Assembly: GCA_016784025.1 (NCBI GenBank)
Contig: JADHVL010000029.1
Coordinates: 1 to 43,105, forward strand
Origin: Fidelibacterota bacterium
GTDB taxonomy: Bacteria > Fidelibacterota > UBA8477 > JABMPR01
DNA: 43,105 nt
Direction: 5' to 3'
Shown here: positions 17,720-26,506 of the stretch, in pieces
How the letters are laid out: every line of letters begins with the position of its first letter
Numbering within the stretch: the stretch's first letter is position 1
Notes under the pieces: model-generated
Told to the model about the DNA's origin: nothing
What the model saw: only the letters and a program-made list of their open reading frames with translations
Database searches by the model: none
Made by a program: the position numbers and the translations under genes

Positions 17720-18033
17720 GGTAACAGTTTAGGTTTTGACGCTGCTGTTGTCATGGAGAAAAATTCAAAACATCTGCCGGATTTTCAACGAATAGAGCCC
17801 ACCGAAATCGACTTTATCCTATGGCAGATTGTTCCCATGGTAAATAAATGTAATAAATAATATCATGTATAGTTAATAGCTACAAACTCACTATTTTTGC
17901 CTTTAGCAAAGAAAATGTTAGTCTTAGGTTCAATCCGATACTAAATTTTTGTGTATTAGCAATCATTATCATAGACAATGATTTTTAGCATATAGAAAAG
18001 TTTGAAATAAATAGAAAGTTTAAGGGGAAATTT
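17720..18033. other. Divergent control region between flavin reductase and MarR genes
   Basis: A 314-base non-coding stretch separates two divergently transcribed genes. Apart from the palindrome at 17961-17983 and an AAGGGG ribosome site before 18034 I see no gene. The half near the flavin reductase is unremarkable. Confidence 0.5.
17961..17983. promoter_or_regulatory. Palindromic operator candidate for the MarR regulator
   Basis: AATCATTATC-ATA-GACAATGATT is a 23-base inverted repeat with 10-base arms and one mismatch, 51 bases upstream of the MarR-type gene. MarR proteins are dimers that usually bind palindromes of 16-20 bases near their own start. It also vaguely resembles a Fur box, so the bound protein is uncertain. 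Confidence 0.45.
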
Positions 18034-18489
18034 ATGGACATGAAATTGAAACAACAGGCCAGCGCCATCACCGAATTGACATTCGATTTATTGAGGTGTT
18101 GTGAAGCAAAAGAGAAAATGTTTGCCAAAGACCACGGACTAAAAGTTGCTGAATTCCGTTGTTTGAGAATTGTTGAAGCTGGTAAATCTTACTCTGTGCA
18201 AGAGCTGGCGACCAGTATGCACCTTTCACCTAGCCGCTTGACAAGAATTATTGATGGTCTCTTTGCTGAGAAATTGGTAGACCGAGTTCAAAGTATTGAA
18301 GATCGTCGATTCGCCAAAATCAGTCTGACCAATAAAGGTCAAACATTGGTAGGAAAGCTCAAAGAAGAGTATGCTGATCTACATGGTGAAATGCTAAAAG
18401 ATATCTCTGTTGAAGATAGAGATAAAATTTACAATGGTATTTCTTTGATGCAGGGATTGGTAAGTACCTGGTTGGTAAGAAACGCCTGA
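18034..18489 (+). CDS. MarR-family transcriptional regulator
   Basis: The 151-residue winged-helix protein has the MarR arrangement: an N-terminal dimerisation helix, a recognition region YSVQELATSMHLSPSRLTRIIDGLFAEKLV (about 50-79), and the wing with VDRVQSIEDRRFAKISLTNKG, whose D-R motif is diagnostic. C-terminal helices complete the dimer interface. MarR proteins repress nearby genes and respond to small ligands or oxidants; the ligand is unknown here. A palindrome 51 bases upstream is a likely autoregulatory site, and a strong terminator follows the gene, so it is probably monocistronic. Confidence 0.92.
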   Translation: MDMKLKQQASAITELTFDLLRCCEAKEKMFAKDHGLKVAEFRCLRIVEAGKSYSVQELATSMHLSPSRLTRIIDGLFAEKLVDRVQSIEDRRFAKISLTNKGQTLVGKLKEEYADLHGEMLKDISVEDRDKIYNGISLMQGLVSTWLVRNA

Positions 18490-18510
18490 TTCAAATCAAT
18501 AATTGTGAGA

Positions 18511-18540
18511 AAAAGTCCGGTTCTTACCGGACTTTTTTTA
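18511..18540 (+). terminator. Intrinsic terminator after the MarR gene
   Basis: AAAAGTCCGGT (18511-18521) pairs perfectly with ACCGGACTTTT (18526-18536) around the tetraloop TCTT and runs into a T7 stretch. This is a textbook rho-independent terminator, 22 bases after the stop codon. Confidence 0.92.
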
Positions 18541-18586
18541 TTTCACTTGTGGAACAATTGACACTGTAAAGACTTGGACAGACAGG

Positions 18587-19048
18587 ATGAATAAGCTAGC
18601 AACTTTGTGTTACATACGTGATGGCGAGAAGACCTTGATGCTGCATCGTAACAAAAAAGCCGGGGATATGCATGAGGGGAAGTGGAATGGATTGGGCGGC
18701 AAAGTTGAGGGCGGAGAATCCCCTGAGGCTTGTGCCATGAGAGAAGTATTGGAAGAATCTGGTTTAGAGGTATCCACTCCGCAGTTCAAGGGATTTATCA
18801 CCTTTCCAAATTTTGACGGCGAAAATGATTGGTATGTACATGTCTATCGTTTTGATGAGTTTTCAGGAGAGTTGATTGATTCCCCTGAGGGTCATCTACA
18901 ATGGATTAATAATGCTGATCTGAAAGATATACCCCTCTGGGACGGAGATCGGATTTTTATGGATTGGTTGGATGAACCTGGTATTTTCTCCGCGGTTTTT
19001 AATTATGAATCTGGGAAACTTCTTAATTGGAATGTGACCTGGTATTAA
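18587..19048 (+). CDS. Nudix hydrolase, MTH1-like 8-oxo-dGTP diphosphatase candidate
   Basis: The 153-residue protein carries a complete Nudix box, G-x5-E-x7-RE-V-x-EE-x-G-L (residues 38-60), that binds Mg2+ for pyrophosphohydrolysis. The preceding segment GKWNGLGGKVEGGES closely resembles eukaryotic MTH1 (NUDT1), and the total length is nearly the same. A role in cleansing the nucleotide pool of oxidised purine triphosphates is therefore likely, but Nudix specificity is hard to predict. It starts with ATG 18587 after GACAGG and ends 48 bases before the next coding start. Confidence 0.9.
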   Translation: MNKLATLCYIRDGEKTLMLHRNKKAGDMHEGKWNGLGGKVEGGESPEACAMREVLEESGLEVSTPQFKGFITFPNFDGENDWYVHVYRFDEFSGELIDSPEGHLQWINNADLKDIPLWDGDRIFMDWLDEPGIFSAVFNYESGKLLNWNVTWY

Positions 19049-19084
19049 GGTATAATGTTTATATGTTATTGAAATTTTTGGGGA

Positions 19085-21268
19085 ATGAGAAATAAAATGA
19101 AAAAACACTTTATCCGACCACTAATGCTTTTACTCGCCGTACCCATGCTTTTTGGCCAAATCAAATCGATTTCTGGTACCATCAGGAATTCGGTTACCCT
19201 CGAACCATTGCCATATGCCAATCTTGTTATTAAGGGCACCTATCTTGGTGGAACCTCCAATGTAGATGGCTACTTTTACCTCAGCGGTCTATCCCATGAT
19301 AGTCTACAAGTAGTTTGTTCGTATATGGGTTATAACTCATTCGTTAAGGCATTCTTGTTTGAAGATGATACACACATTATTATCCCAATCCATATGGAGC
19401 CTCAAACCTTAGGTGGGGAGGAAGTTGTGGTTGTAGATTCGCTCATGGATGTACCTATACATACCATCACCTCACAACTTCCCGGACCTGAACAACCCAA
19501 AAATATTGAATTAATGGAAACCGAGGGACTTGAGGGTGCTGGGTTTTCTTATGAGCTTTTAGCTCCGACCCGCTGGCTGCATCCTACAGGTGAATTCACC
19601 AAATATGTTATTGATGGTGTTCCCGTAGAGAACACACGACACCTCTACAATATTTATCCCGCCTTCAATCTGGATGCGGTGAAACATATCGAAAATCATG
19701 GTGCCGGTAATGTGAGACAAACAACTACCGACCCGGTGGCCACCACTGAATTGATCTATAAAGAAGGCAACCGTGCCAATCCTGATGTGCGGGCAATTCT
19801 GGGACTGGTTGAAAGTGGACTCACCACCTCTGGTCCTCATCCTGCTGGTGGTTCATGGTATTTTTCTGGTCGCCGCGTGGATTTTGATGCGATCTATTCG
19901 TTAAGTACCACCCAGTCTGATAGTGTGTATCGAAGATTCCGACCGGATTATTACTTTTATGATTTGAATGGAAAGATCACCTTCGATATCAGTGATGATA
20001 CCAAAGTTTCTGGCAATATGTATTTGACCTTTGACAAACTGCATTGGTTGGGTGCTCAGGGACGCAGTGCTCACTCTAGTTGGTACAATAGTTTTATTTC
20101 CGGGCGTATACAGCATCGATTTAGCCCTCGACTGGCAATCCTGACAAATCTATATGGGAAGAATTATCATACCTTCCTGAGAGCTGACCAGATTCCCTTT
20201 AGTTTATCCCAGGACTTGAATGGCGATTTCACAAATGATCTGAGTACCTATGGAGTATCTACCCATGCGGAATACTTCCTGGGTCGAAATAATATGGTTT
20301 CAGCAGGAATGAGCGCAGATCTGCTAAACTCCGATGTGGCTTATGTTGACTCCAGTGCCTTGAAGGATGTTTCCGGCTTGATCTTTAAGGCCAAGGCAGG
20401 CTATCGCTATACACTCCCTTACAACCTGTCAACAGATGTGGGGCTCCAAACCGTCTATTCCGCCTTCGCCGAAAAAATGGCCGTTAACCCAAGTCTGCGG
20501 GTTGACTGGGACCCATCAAACATCTATTCCGCGTATTTCTCGTTGGTCCAATCAACTCCCACAAACCGGGAAATCTCTCTCTCTAATACCTTGAGTCAAC
20601 CACTCCTGGATATATTGATTCCTGTGGATAAGAGTCTTGAAATGCCTGGTGAACTGAGTGTGAGTCTTGGTGGAAACTTCATGCCGCGCATTGGCTATGA
20701 CCTATCAGCAGAAGTCTTCACCCAGCTTCTTGAGAATCCAACACTCTTAGATAGCAATTGGCAGGGGGATTTTAGTACACAGGACAAATGGCTGGTGCCT
20801 TATGAATCTGGACTAGTGAGCGGTCTAAACCTTTCACTAGAAAAATTAACCCCTGGCGTTCGTACTCTGGCAAAATATCGATTCTCCACGGCGACTCTCA
20901 CTGACACTGCAGGTGTTAAGGATCTCCTCCCAGGACACAGACAGCATGAATTCTATTTTACTCTCGATGGCAAATTCAGAGATAATATGGGCTACAAAAT
21001 GGATTTCTCCCTGGCTTCAGGAAAACGCTATTTTGATGCTGATCAAGAATGGCAGTGGTCTTCAGCCTATCATCGACTGGATTTATCCTTCTACCGTGAA
21101 GTCTCGTGGGAGCGGGTAAATGGGAAGATCAGTTTGAAACTTATTAATCTGACCAATAGCAAGAATCTTGATTTTGACGAAGACAGTTGGGTTACAAACA
21201 GTCTCCAGGATAGAACCTTTGTCCTGTTACCGTTTATGCCGACCATCAATTTTGAATTTGTTTTCTAA
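19085..21268 (+). CDS. TonB-dependent-receptor-like outer-membrane protein with carboxypeptidase-regulatory-like domain
   Basis: The 727-residue exported protein has a signal peptide (MKKHFIRPLMLLLAVPMLFG; ATG 19097 may be the true start, four codons in). A CarboxypepD_reg-like beta-sandwich follows, about 28-110 (ISGTIRNSVTLEPLPYANLVIKG), then a plug-like region (about 140-240). The remainder is many amphipathic strands ending in Phe (FEFVF), as in outer-membrane barrels. The order matches TonB-dependent receptors of the Bacteroidetes type, although the barrel is shorter than most SusC-like proteins. No TonB box is obvious and the substrate is unknown. It stands alone between a Nudix gene and a strong terminator. 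Confidence 0.82.
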   Translation: MRNKMKKHFIRPLMLLLAVPMLFGQIKSISGTIRNSVTLEPLPYANLVIKGTYLGGTSNVDGYFYLSGLSHDSLQVVCSYMGYNSFVKAFLFEDDTHIIIPIHMEPQTLGGEEVVVVDSLMDVPIHTITSQLPGPEQPKNIELMETEGLEGAGFSYELLAPTRWLHPTGEFTKYVIDGVPVENTRHLYNIYPAFNLDAVKHIENHGAGNVRQTTTDPVATTELIYKEGNRANPDVRAILGLVESGLTTSGPHPAGGSWYFSGRRVDFDAIYSLSTTQSDSVYRRFRPDYYFYDLNGKITFDISDDTKVSGNMYLTFDKLHWLGAQGRSAHSSWYNSFISGRIQHRFSPRLAILTNLYGKNYHTFLRADQIPFSLSQDLNGDFTNDLSTYGVSTHAEYFLGRNNMVSAGMSADLLNSDVAYVDSSALKDVSGLIFKAKAGYRYTLPYNLSTDVGLQTVYSAFAEKMAVNPSLRVDWDPSNIYSAYFSLVQSTPTNREISLSNTLSQPLLDILIPVDKSLEMPGELSVSLGGNFMPRIGYDLSAEVFTQLLENPTLLDSNWQGDFSTQDKWLVPYESGLVSGLNLSLEKLTPGVRTLAKYRFSTATLTDTAGVKDLLPGHRQHEFYFTLDGKFRDNMGYKMDFSLASGKRYFDADQEWQWSSAYHRLDLSFYREVSWERVNGKISLKLINLTNSKNLDFDEDSWVTNSLQDRTFVLLPFMPTINFEFVF

Positions 21269-21286
21269 GAAGAACGAAATATTAAT

Positions 21287-21318
21287 AAAAAGGGCTATCC
21301 GATTGGATGGCCCTTTTT
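21287..21318. terminator. Bidirectional terminator between convergent genes
   Basis: AAAAAGGGC-T-ATCC (21287-21300) pairs with GGAT-G-GCCCTTTTT (21305-21318) around loop GATT, with one G-T pair. A-run and T-run flank both sides, so it can end both the receptor gene (plus) and the polyphosphate kinase gene (minus), whose stop is 12 bases away. Confidence 0.92.
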
Positions 21319-21329
21319 ATTATGCGGTA

Positions 21330-22352
21330 TTAACCAGGCAGGTCACCTGGTGTCATCAGTAAATCTTCCATCAGCTTAAGCTCTTTGATGCCTGAGACTA
21401 AGATATCAGAATTCGTTTTGAAGTATTCCTTCTCCAACTTTCCCTCATAGTCCATCTTTCTCAGAATGTATTTGATGGTATTCAAGCGGGCCAATTTCTT
21501 ATTATCAGATCGAATAATTGTCCACGGGGCAATCGTCCTGTTGGTTTCAGATAACATTTGAAATTTCTTCACTGAATATTGATCCCAAAGATTTTGGGCT
21601 TCCATATCCACAGGGGAAATTTTGTACTGTTTCAGGGGATCGGTCTCTCTTGCTTTAAACCGTGCGAGCTGTTCTTGCTTGGAGACAGAAAAATAAAATT
21701 TAAACAGTTTAATCCCATCTTTCACAAGCATCTGTTCGAATAGGGGGACGTCCTTAATGAAACGTTTGTTTTGCTCATCTGTGCAAAAACCCATGATGGG
21801 CTCCACCATTGCTCTGTTGTACCAACTACGATCAAACAGAACCATTTCACCACCAGCCGGGAGATGTTGGATATACCGTTGGAAATACCATTGTCTCCTT
21901 TCAACATCACTGGGTTTTTCAAGCGCAACCACACGAGCACCACGAGGATTGAGATGCTCAGTAATTCTTTTGATGGTTCCACCCTTACCTGCTGCATCGC
22001 GTCCTTCAAAGATCATGAGAACTCTGAGATCATGCTCTTTAATATGGTTTTGCAGTTTGAGAAGCTCTATCTGCAGTCGTTTGAGTTCAATTTCATAGTC
22101 CAACGTTTTCTTTTTGACATAGACTGCCACTCGTCCTTTGGAATCAAGGGCATCCTTATTTTTTGTAGCTGTGCCTTCATGTAAATGAATCTTTTTTGAT
22201 TTGTCAACCTTAACAGGTGTTGTCTTGGCATCTTCCTTGACAGGTGGAACCTTTTTAGGATCCACAGGAGCAGGAGTTACTTTTGCTACTGGCTTTGTGG
22301 TGCGACTCCTTCCCACTGGTGTTGGAGTTGGGGTTGGTGTTTTTTTGTCCAT
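21330..22352 (-). CDS. ppk2: Polyphosphate kinase 2 family protein, with Thr-Pro-rich N-terminal extension
   Basis: The 340-residue protein starts at ATG 22352 (preceded by AGAGGG); a TTG 24 bases upstream is less likely. Residues 2-60 are low complexity, rich in Thr-Pro, Pro, Lys and Val and probably disordered. The PPK2 core has Walker A EGRDAAGKGGT (about 116-126), the lid/Walker B motif FDRSWYNRA (173-181) and the VEPIMGFC motif. PPK2 enzymes transfer phosphate between polyphosphate and nucleotides, favouring NTP synthesis from NDP/NMP. It directly follows a second PPK2 gene (16 bases apart), which lacks the Thr-Pro tail. Confidence 0.94.
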   Translation of the reverse strand: MDKKTPTPTPTPVGRSRTTKPVAKVTPAPVDPKKVPPVKEDAKTTPVKVDKSKKIHLHEGTATKNKDALDSKGRVAVYVKKKTLDYEIELKRLQIELLKLQNHIKEHDLRVLMIFEGRDAAGKGGTIKRITEHLNPRGARVVALEKPSDVERRQWYFQRYIQHLPAGGEMVLFDRSWYNRAMVEPIMGFCTDEQNKRFIKDVPLFEQMLVKDGIKLFKFYFSVSKQEQLARFKARETDPLKQYKISPVDMEAQNLWDQYSVKKFQMLSETNRTIAPWTIIRSDNKKLARLNTIKYILRKMDYEGKLEKEYFKTNSDILVSGIKELKLMEDLLMTPGDLPG

Positions 22353-22368
22353 GTTTTTACCCTCTTTA

Positions 22369-23343
22369 TTACCCAATAAATCGACCGTGTTTACGGCGTT
22401 GGCGCTCCATTATTTTTACCTCACGCTCTCCAGAGATGACAACATCATCATTGGGCTGAAAATCTAAGCTTCTGCTTCTTCCACGATAGGGGATTGAGTT
22501 TAGTATCAATTTCATGGTCTCTAATCTGGCAGCATGTTTACTGTCAGAGCGAATAATATACCAGGGGGCTTCTTTGGAATTGGTCTTTTGAAGCAATTTA
22601 AACTTCTTGGCAGAAAACTCATCCCAGAGATCCTGGGCCTGTAAGTCAACCTCACTCAATTTCCATTGGCGCAGGGGATCATTCATGCGTCTTTCAAATC
22701 GTCGGTTCTGTTCTTCCTTTGAAACGGAAAAATAGAGTTTAAGCAAAATGGTTTTTGAATCACTGATGAAGTTCTTCTCGTAGGAATTGACGGTGTTGAG
22801 AAATTCACGATACTGTTTTTCAGTACAAAATCCCATGACTGGTTCCACCAGTGCCCGGTTGTACCAGCTTCGATCAAAGAGAACCATTTCACCTACTGAG
22901 GGGAATCGCTCAATATAGCGCTTGAGATGAAGCTCCGTTTGTTGGCGATGCGAGGGTTTTCCCGGTACTTCTACACGATAACGTTTCTCATTCATGTACC
23001 TGGTGAGACGTCGAATCGTGCCCCCTTTGCCTGAAGCATCACGACCATCAAAAAGGATGATCATCTTTTTGCCGGCTCGCTCAAGATGTTGCTGTAGCTT
23101 GATCAATTCTGCCTGATAGGGCTTCAATTCTTCATTCTGTTGATATTTCCCCAGAGCTGCATTGACAATGCGATCTTTTTGTTTCTTCTTGAGAACGTCC
23201 TTGATCTCATCCATGCCTGCTTTGCCAGTGGATGGATCAATTTTTTTCTCGGCCTTGTTAACAACCGAACGGATTGTGTGTTGTGGTTTTATATCAGAAA
23301 CAACACCCTGATCCTGCTGTTCAATATTTTCTTCTTGGGTCAT
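22369..23343 (-). CDS. ppk2: Polyphosphate kinase 2 family protein
   Basis: The 324-residue PPK2 paralogue has Walker A DGRDASGKGGT (99-109), FDRSWYNRA (156-164) and VEPVMGFC. The first ~75 residues are a charged, partly helical extension. It shares the complete core plan with the downstream PPK2 gene, but the two are clearly diverged, so the duplication is not recent. The start ATG 23343 has an AGAAGGA site. It is likely the first gene of a two-gene operon. The pair may differ in nucleotide preference (NDP versus NMP, or ATP-forming versus polyP-forming). Confidence 0.95.
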   Translation of the reverse strand: MTQEENIEQQDQGVVSDIKPQHTIRSVVNKAEKKIDPSTGKAGMDEIKDVLKKKQKDRIVNAALGKYQQNEELKPYQAELIKLQQHLERAGKKMIILFDGRDASGKGGTIRRLTRYMNEKRYRVEVPGKPSHRQQTELHLKRYIERFPSVGEMVLFDRSWYNRALVEPVMGFCTEKQYREFLNTVNSYEKNFISDSKTILLKLYFSVSKEEQNRRFERRMNDPLRQWKLSEVDLQAQDLWDEFSAKKFKLLQKTNSKEAPWYIIRSDSKHAARLETMKLILNSIPYRGRSRSLDFQPNDDVVISGEREVKIMERQRRKHGRFIG

Positions 23344-23596
23344 TCCTTCTCTCCGGAAAACTTTTCAAATCTAATCTAATTATTATCTGACACTATGGAT
23401 TGTCCAGGTCCTACCTTGATAAATCTGGTTTGAACACAGGACAATGTATTGGAAGATTTATTGTTTATTTCAGGTTGAAAATAAAACATCTATCGAATAG
23501 TTTTCTCTTTTTCGAGCATAATGAGTAACTCCCCAGCCCGATGTCAAATTCCCCCGAATATGAATAGTTTAGTGCTGTTGAGACAGCTCTGCGCTT

Positions 23597-24382
23597 CTAA
23601 TTGAATTCGTCGAACAAGACCTTGTAAGTCACATAGGAAATATTCTTTGCCTCAACTCCAGTTGGTAACTTTACTTCCACTCTAAAAAGGGACGATTCTC
23701 CAGCCGATAGAGAACTTTCACTTATAACACCAGAATAAAATGAATAGGGCTCCCCACTGATATAAGAAGAATCCTGAGCAATTATGGTGGTGCGCTTATC
23801 ATGGAGGCGGAAGCGAACTCTTACAAAATCAGCGCGTCGCATCCCCTTGTTGGTGACCTGACCAATGAACACACGGCTGTCTGCATGACGTTGATCTTCA
23901 AATTCACCCTTTAAGACCACATCAGCATGAAGGCGGTCAAATGGCTTGAGTTCTTTGATATTCTCCTGAACAATGGAAAGCGTTCCGATATTAGTCTGAA
24001 CGATAATTTTATCCAGGTCTTCTGAAAGAATCTTACCCTGAACAACAGTTCCATTTTTCAAAGTGATCTCACTGATTTTCTCAGGAAAATTAACGAGACG
24101 TTTGATCTCTTTGCGAATTCTTGGAGCGCTTAAATCATCATACTCACGCAGTTGAAGTCGCATACGATCCATATCATTCTGGATTTGATTGACTTCCCTG
24201 CGGAGTTCCCTGACCAGACTATCCGATCCCTGAACTCTCACGCTGGGTTGAAAAAACTCACGTTTATCGGATCCCTGACTGGTTCCAGCCGTTTTCTTTT
24301 TCTTCTGAGAGAGACCCATGAGTGGCAGCAATACGATGATGATGAGTAGCAGGATCCTCGAATGATTTCTTTGTACAGTCAT
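23597..24382 (-). CDS. Exported protein with FxLYD-like C-terminal domain
   Basis: The 261-residue protein has an N-terminal signal sequence (hydrophobic core ~10-24), a Lys/Ser-rich linker and a short coiled-coil-like stretch (about 55-85). A small strand-rich unit, ITLKNGTVVQGKILSEDLDK, resembles SH3/Sm-like repeats that occur in FCB-group proteins. Residues ~165-260 resemble an FxLYD domain (GQVTNKGMRRADFVRVRFRL, then FYSGVI..SLSAGESSLFRVEV). It probably acts in the periplasm or at the envelope, but no function is known to me. Its ATG overlaps the stop of the HEAT-repeat lipoprotein gene (TAATG), suggesting that the two proteins work together. Confidence 0.7.
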   Translation of the reverse strand: MTVQRNHSRILLLIIIVLLPLMGLSQKKKKTAGTSQGSDKREFFQPSVRVQGSDSLVRELRREVNQIQNDMDRMRLQLREYDDLSAPRIRKEIKRLVNFPEKISEITLKNGTVVQGKILSEDLDKIIVQTNIGTLSIVQENIKELKPFDRLHADVVLKGEFEDQRHADSRVFIGQVTNKGMRRADFVRVRFRLHDKRTTIIAQDSSYISGEPYSFYSGVISESSLSAGESSLFRVEVKLPTGVEAKNISYVTYKVLFDEFN

Positions 24383-25485
24383 TATTCACGCTCCCATTTG
24401 CTTTGGGTTGTGCGAGCGACATGCTGCATTTTCTGTTGAAGTACCGGATCGTCTATGGATCCAACTAATTCCCTGAGATCATTATAAAAAATGAAATTAT
24501 CAGGATTGTTCAATATATCAATCAATTGATTTGTAATCACGGGGTCCTTGTAAACAGAGAGAGATACAATGGCTCTTTTGCGGAACCGACTGGGCATCTG
24601 ATCATCACGAGCAACTTTCACAAGGGCCATCTTTAATTCTGGATCATCAAAATTACCCAATGAAGAAGTGATGGCATCCAGCATCCCATAATAAGTCACC
24701 TGCTCATTGTGCAGGGCATCGATCATGCTTGACAGTAGACGCTCATCCTTCATCTCGTCCATAAGTGAGATGGCGTAGGTTTTGACTTCGTTCTGAGTTG
24801 AGGGATTACTAAGCATTTCCGCCATAAGACGGGCAACTGCAGGATCGTTTTTGGTCGCAAGAATCTCGACGGCAAGATTTCTAATTGAGATATCAATTTT
24901 TTTATTTTTAGCGATAGACATGAGGATGGGTACCACTCGGGCATCATCCATTTTGCCAAGGGTGAGGGTTAAATTCTGTAAGAATGCAGCATAATCTTCA
25001 GTAGCATCTGCATATAATTTCAAGATGAGTGCCACAGAGCGAGCATCAACCTGATCCTCAATGATGTTAAACATTTCATCCCGTACGGTCACATAACCTG
25101 TCCGGCTAACTGCCATGGCCTGTAGAATGGTTTTGGTGTTCTCAGTGTCCTTGGTTTTACCAAGGGCTTGAAGACCGGTCTGAAAAAGGGTATAATCCAG
25201 ATCGCTGCCATCTTTGAGGGAGTTCCTGATGGCCTGCAAACCCACAGGATCGTTGGACTCAATGACCTTTAACATGGCTTCTTTACGAATTTCGATGGGT
25301 AATGAAGTGTCCCTATAGAAACTAATAAGGTTGTTTAGGGCCTTTTTATTTCCATCTCTATAGTCACTGTAAGCTTCATCAATTCCGGCTTTCGTGGCCT
25401 CCTTGGAAGAGCTGCAATTGCTAAAAGATCCAATGACGAGACCAAGCATCAGGATCAAAAGTACTTGTTTGGATAAATGCTTCAT
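24382..25485 (-). CDS. HEAT-repeat exported protein, probable lipoprotein
   Basis: I chose ATG 25485, which places MKHLSKQVLLILMLGLVIGS as signal peptide before Cys in SNCSSSKEA. An in-frame ATG at 25497 and a TTG at 25500 are possible. The Cys followed by Ser-rich sequence suggests a lipoprotein, although the residues before it (FSN) are a weak lipobox. The rest (about 367 residues in total) is built of ~35-residue helical pairs typical of HEAT/armadillo-like repeats (LLSSMIDALHNEQVTYYGML, LVKVARDDQMPSRFRKRAIV and others). These usually serve as protein-binding scaffolds. It is translationally coupled to the FxLYD-like gene downstream. Partner and role are unknown. Confidence 0.75.
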   Translation of the reverse strand: MKHLSKQVLLILMLGLVIGSFSNCSSSKEATKAGIDEAYSDYRDGNKKALNNLISFYRDTSLPIEIRKEAMLKVIESNDPVGLQAIRNSLKDGSDLDYTLFQTGLQALGKTKDTENTKTILQAMAVSRTGYVTVRDEMFNIIEDQVDARSVALILKLYADATEDYAAFLQNLTLTLGKMDDARVVPILMSIAKNKKIDISIRNLAVEILATKNDPAVARLMAEMLSNPSTQNEVKTYAISLMDEMKDERLLSSMIDALHNEQVTYYGMLDAITSSLGNFDDPELKMALVKVARDDQMPSRFRKRAIVSLSVYKDPVITNQLIDILNNPDNFIFYNDLRELVGSIDDPVLQQKMQHVARTTQSKWERE

Positions 25486-25560
25486 GTTGAAATCCATCAA
25501 TTTCTATTCAATAATGTCGTGAAAAGTATCAAATCAGTTTATAGAAAATACAGCTTGATG

Positions 25561-26331
25561 TCAAGGTAATTCCCTTTGTTCCAATTGCTTAACATGCCAT
25601 TGTTTAAGTGATAGATTCACTCCATCAAAATATCCATAGCTGAAATAATTGAGGAAGTCTCCAATGGTGAGAAAGGCATTTTCGTCGAACATTTTTAATT
25701 TTGGATAATGGATATGTCCTGTGATGACAAAATCAGCGCCTTCAGCAAATCTATCCTCTGCAAATGAATAGTTTTTGCGTATGAGATTCAAATGGTCAAT
25801 GGAGGTTTCTTTATGATATTTTTTTCTACTGCCCCTGGAGAGCCAATTTGCGATCCAATGGGTGACATTGGGATGGAGGAGCCATCTGAACGCCCAGATG
25901 AAGAGGGGGTGCTGAATAACACTGCGCAAGCGATGATAACCAACATCTTCGGGATCAAGTCCATCACCATGATTGAAGTGGAATTGCTTATCTGCGAACT
26001 CAATGGTGGCTGCCTCGGGGTAAATTTTTACCCCGATGGTTTCAGATAAAAATGGTCCAATCCAATAGTCATGATTCCCACCGAAATAGTAAATCACAAC
26101 GCCTGCATCAACCAGCTCCTTCATTTTTGAATAGACATCCAGATAAGCCTGTGAAACCACATAGCCATATTCAAAATAGAAATCGAACCAATCTCCAACA
26201 ATAAACAGGGTGGCTTTTTCGGCTTTTACCTTGTCCATGAGCCGGAATAGTTCTTTGCGGCGTTCACGTTCAACATCATCAACCTGAATTCGTAAGTGGA
26301 CGTCTGAGAGGAAGTAAGCTGTATTATTCAT
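25561..26331 (-). CDS. lpxH: UDP-2,3-diacylglucosamine diphosphatase-like metallophosphoesterase (LpxH)
   Basis: The 256-residue calcineurin-like phosphoesterase shows all metal-binding motifs in order: D10-x-H12, G46-D47, GNHD (85-88), H121 in FNHGD, and GHIH (205-208). The insertion between ~123 and 190 (YHRLRSVIQHPLFIWAFRWL) resembles the LpxH cap that binds the acyl chains. LpxH hydrolyses UDP-2,3-diacylglucosamine to lipid X at the inner membrane in lipid A synthesis, so the organism likely makes LPS. Some relatives (YbbF/LpxH2-like) have other substrates, so the assignment is probable rather than certain. Confidence 0.86.
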   Translation of the reverse strand: MNNTAYFLSDVHLRIQVDDVERERRKELFRLMDKVKAEKATLFIVGDWFDFYFEYGYVVSQAYLDVYSKMKELVDAGVVIYYFGGNHDYWIGPFLSETIGVKIYPEAATIEFADKQFHFNHGDGLDPEDVGYHRLRSVIQHPLFIWAFRWLLHPNVTHWIANWLSRGSRKKYHKETSIDHLNLIRKNYSFAEDRFAEGADFVITGHIHYPKLKMFDENAFLTIGDFLNYFSYGYFDGVNLSLKQWHVKQLEQRELP

Positions 26332-26430
26332 TCATCCAAAATAACCAGCATCAACTAAAGTACCATGCGAATTGTAGGGAATTAATCATGCAAACGTTAT
26401 AAGTTGGCTGAAATCAAGCGGTCTGAGCGT

Positions 26431-26459
26431 TTGACAAATATCAGGACGAGGCTTATCTT
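26431..26459 (+). promoter_or_regulatory. Sigma70-type promoter of the propeller/barrel-mlaE operon
   Basis: TTGACA (26431-26436), a 17-base spacer and TATCTT (26454-26459) make a near-consensus promoter. Transcription would begin around 26466, giving a ~40-base leader to ATG 26507. This argues against the upstream TTG at 26471 as start. Confidence 0.65.
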
Positions 26460-26506
26460 GATTAGAATTATTGGAACTCAAAGGAGCCCCCGGCATACAC
26501 CATAAT

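Noticed and set aside
17961..17983. Fur box
   Set aside because: The arms share ATCATTATC-like sequence but the centre does not fit the 19-base Fur consensus; a MarR operator is the simpler reading.
26471..26506. TTG start extending the propeller/barrel protein by 12 residues
   Set aside because: It lies only a few bases after the predicted transcription start and would put a non-hydrophobic segment before the signal peptide.
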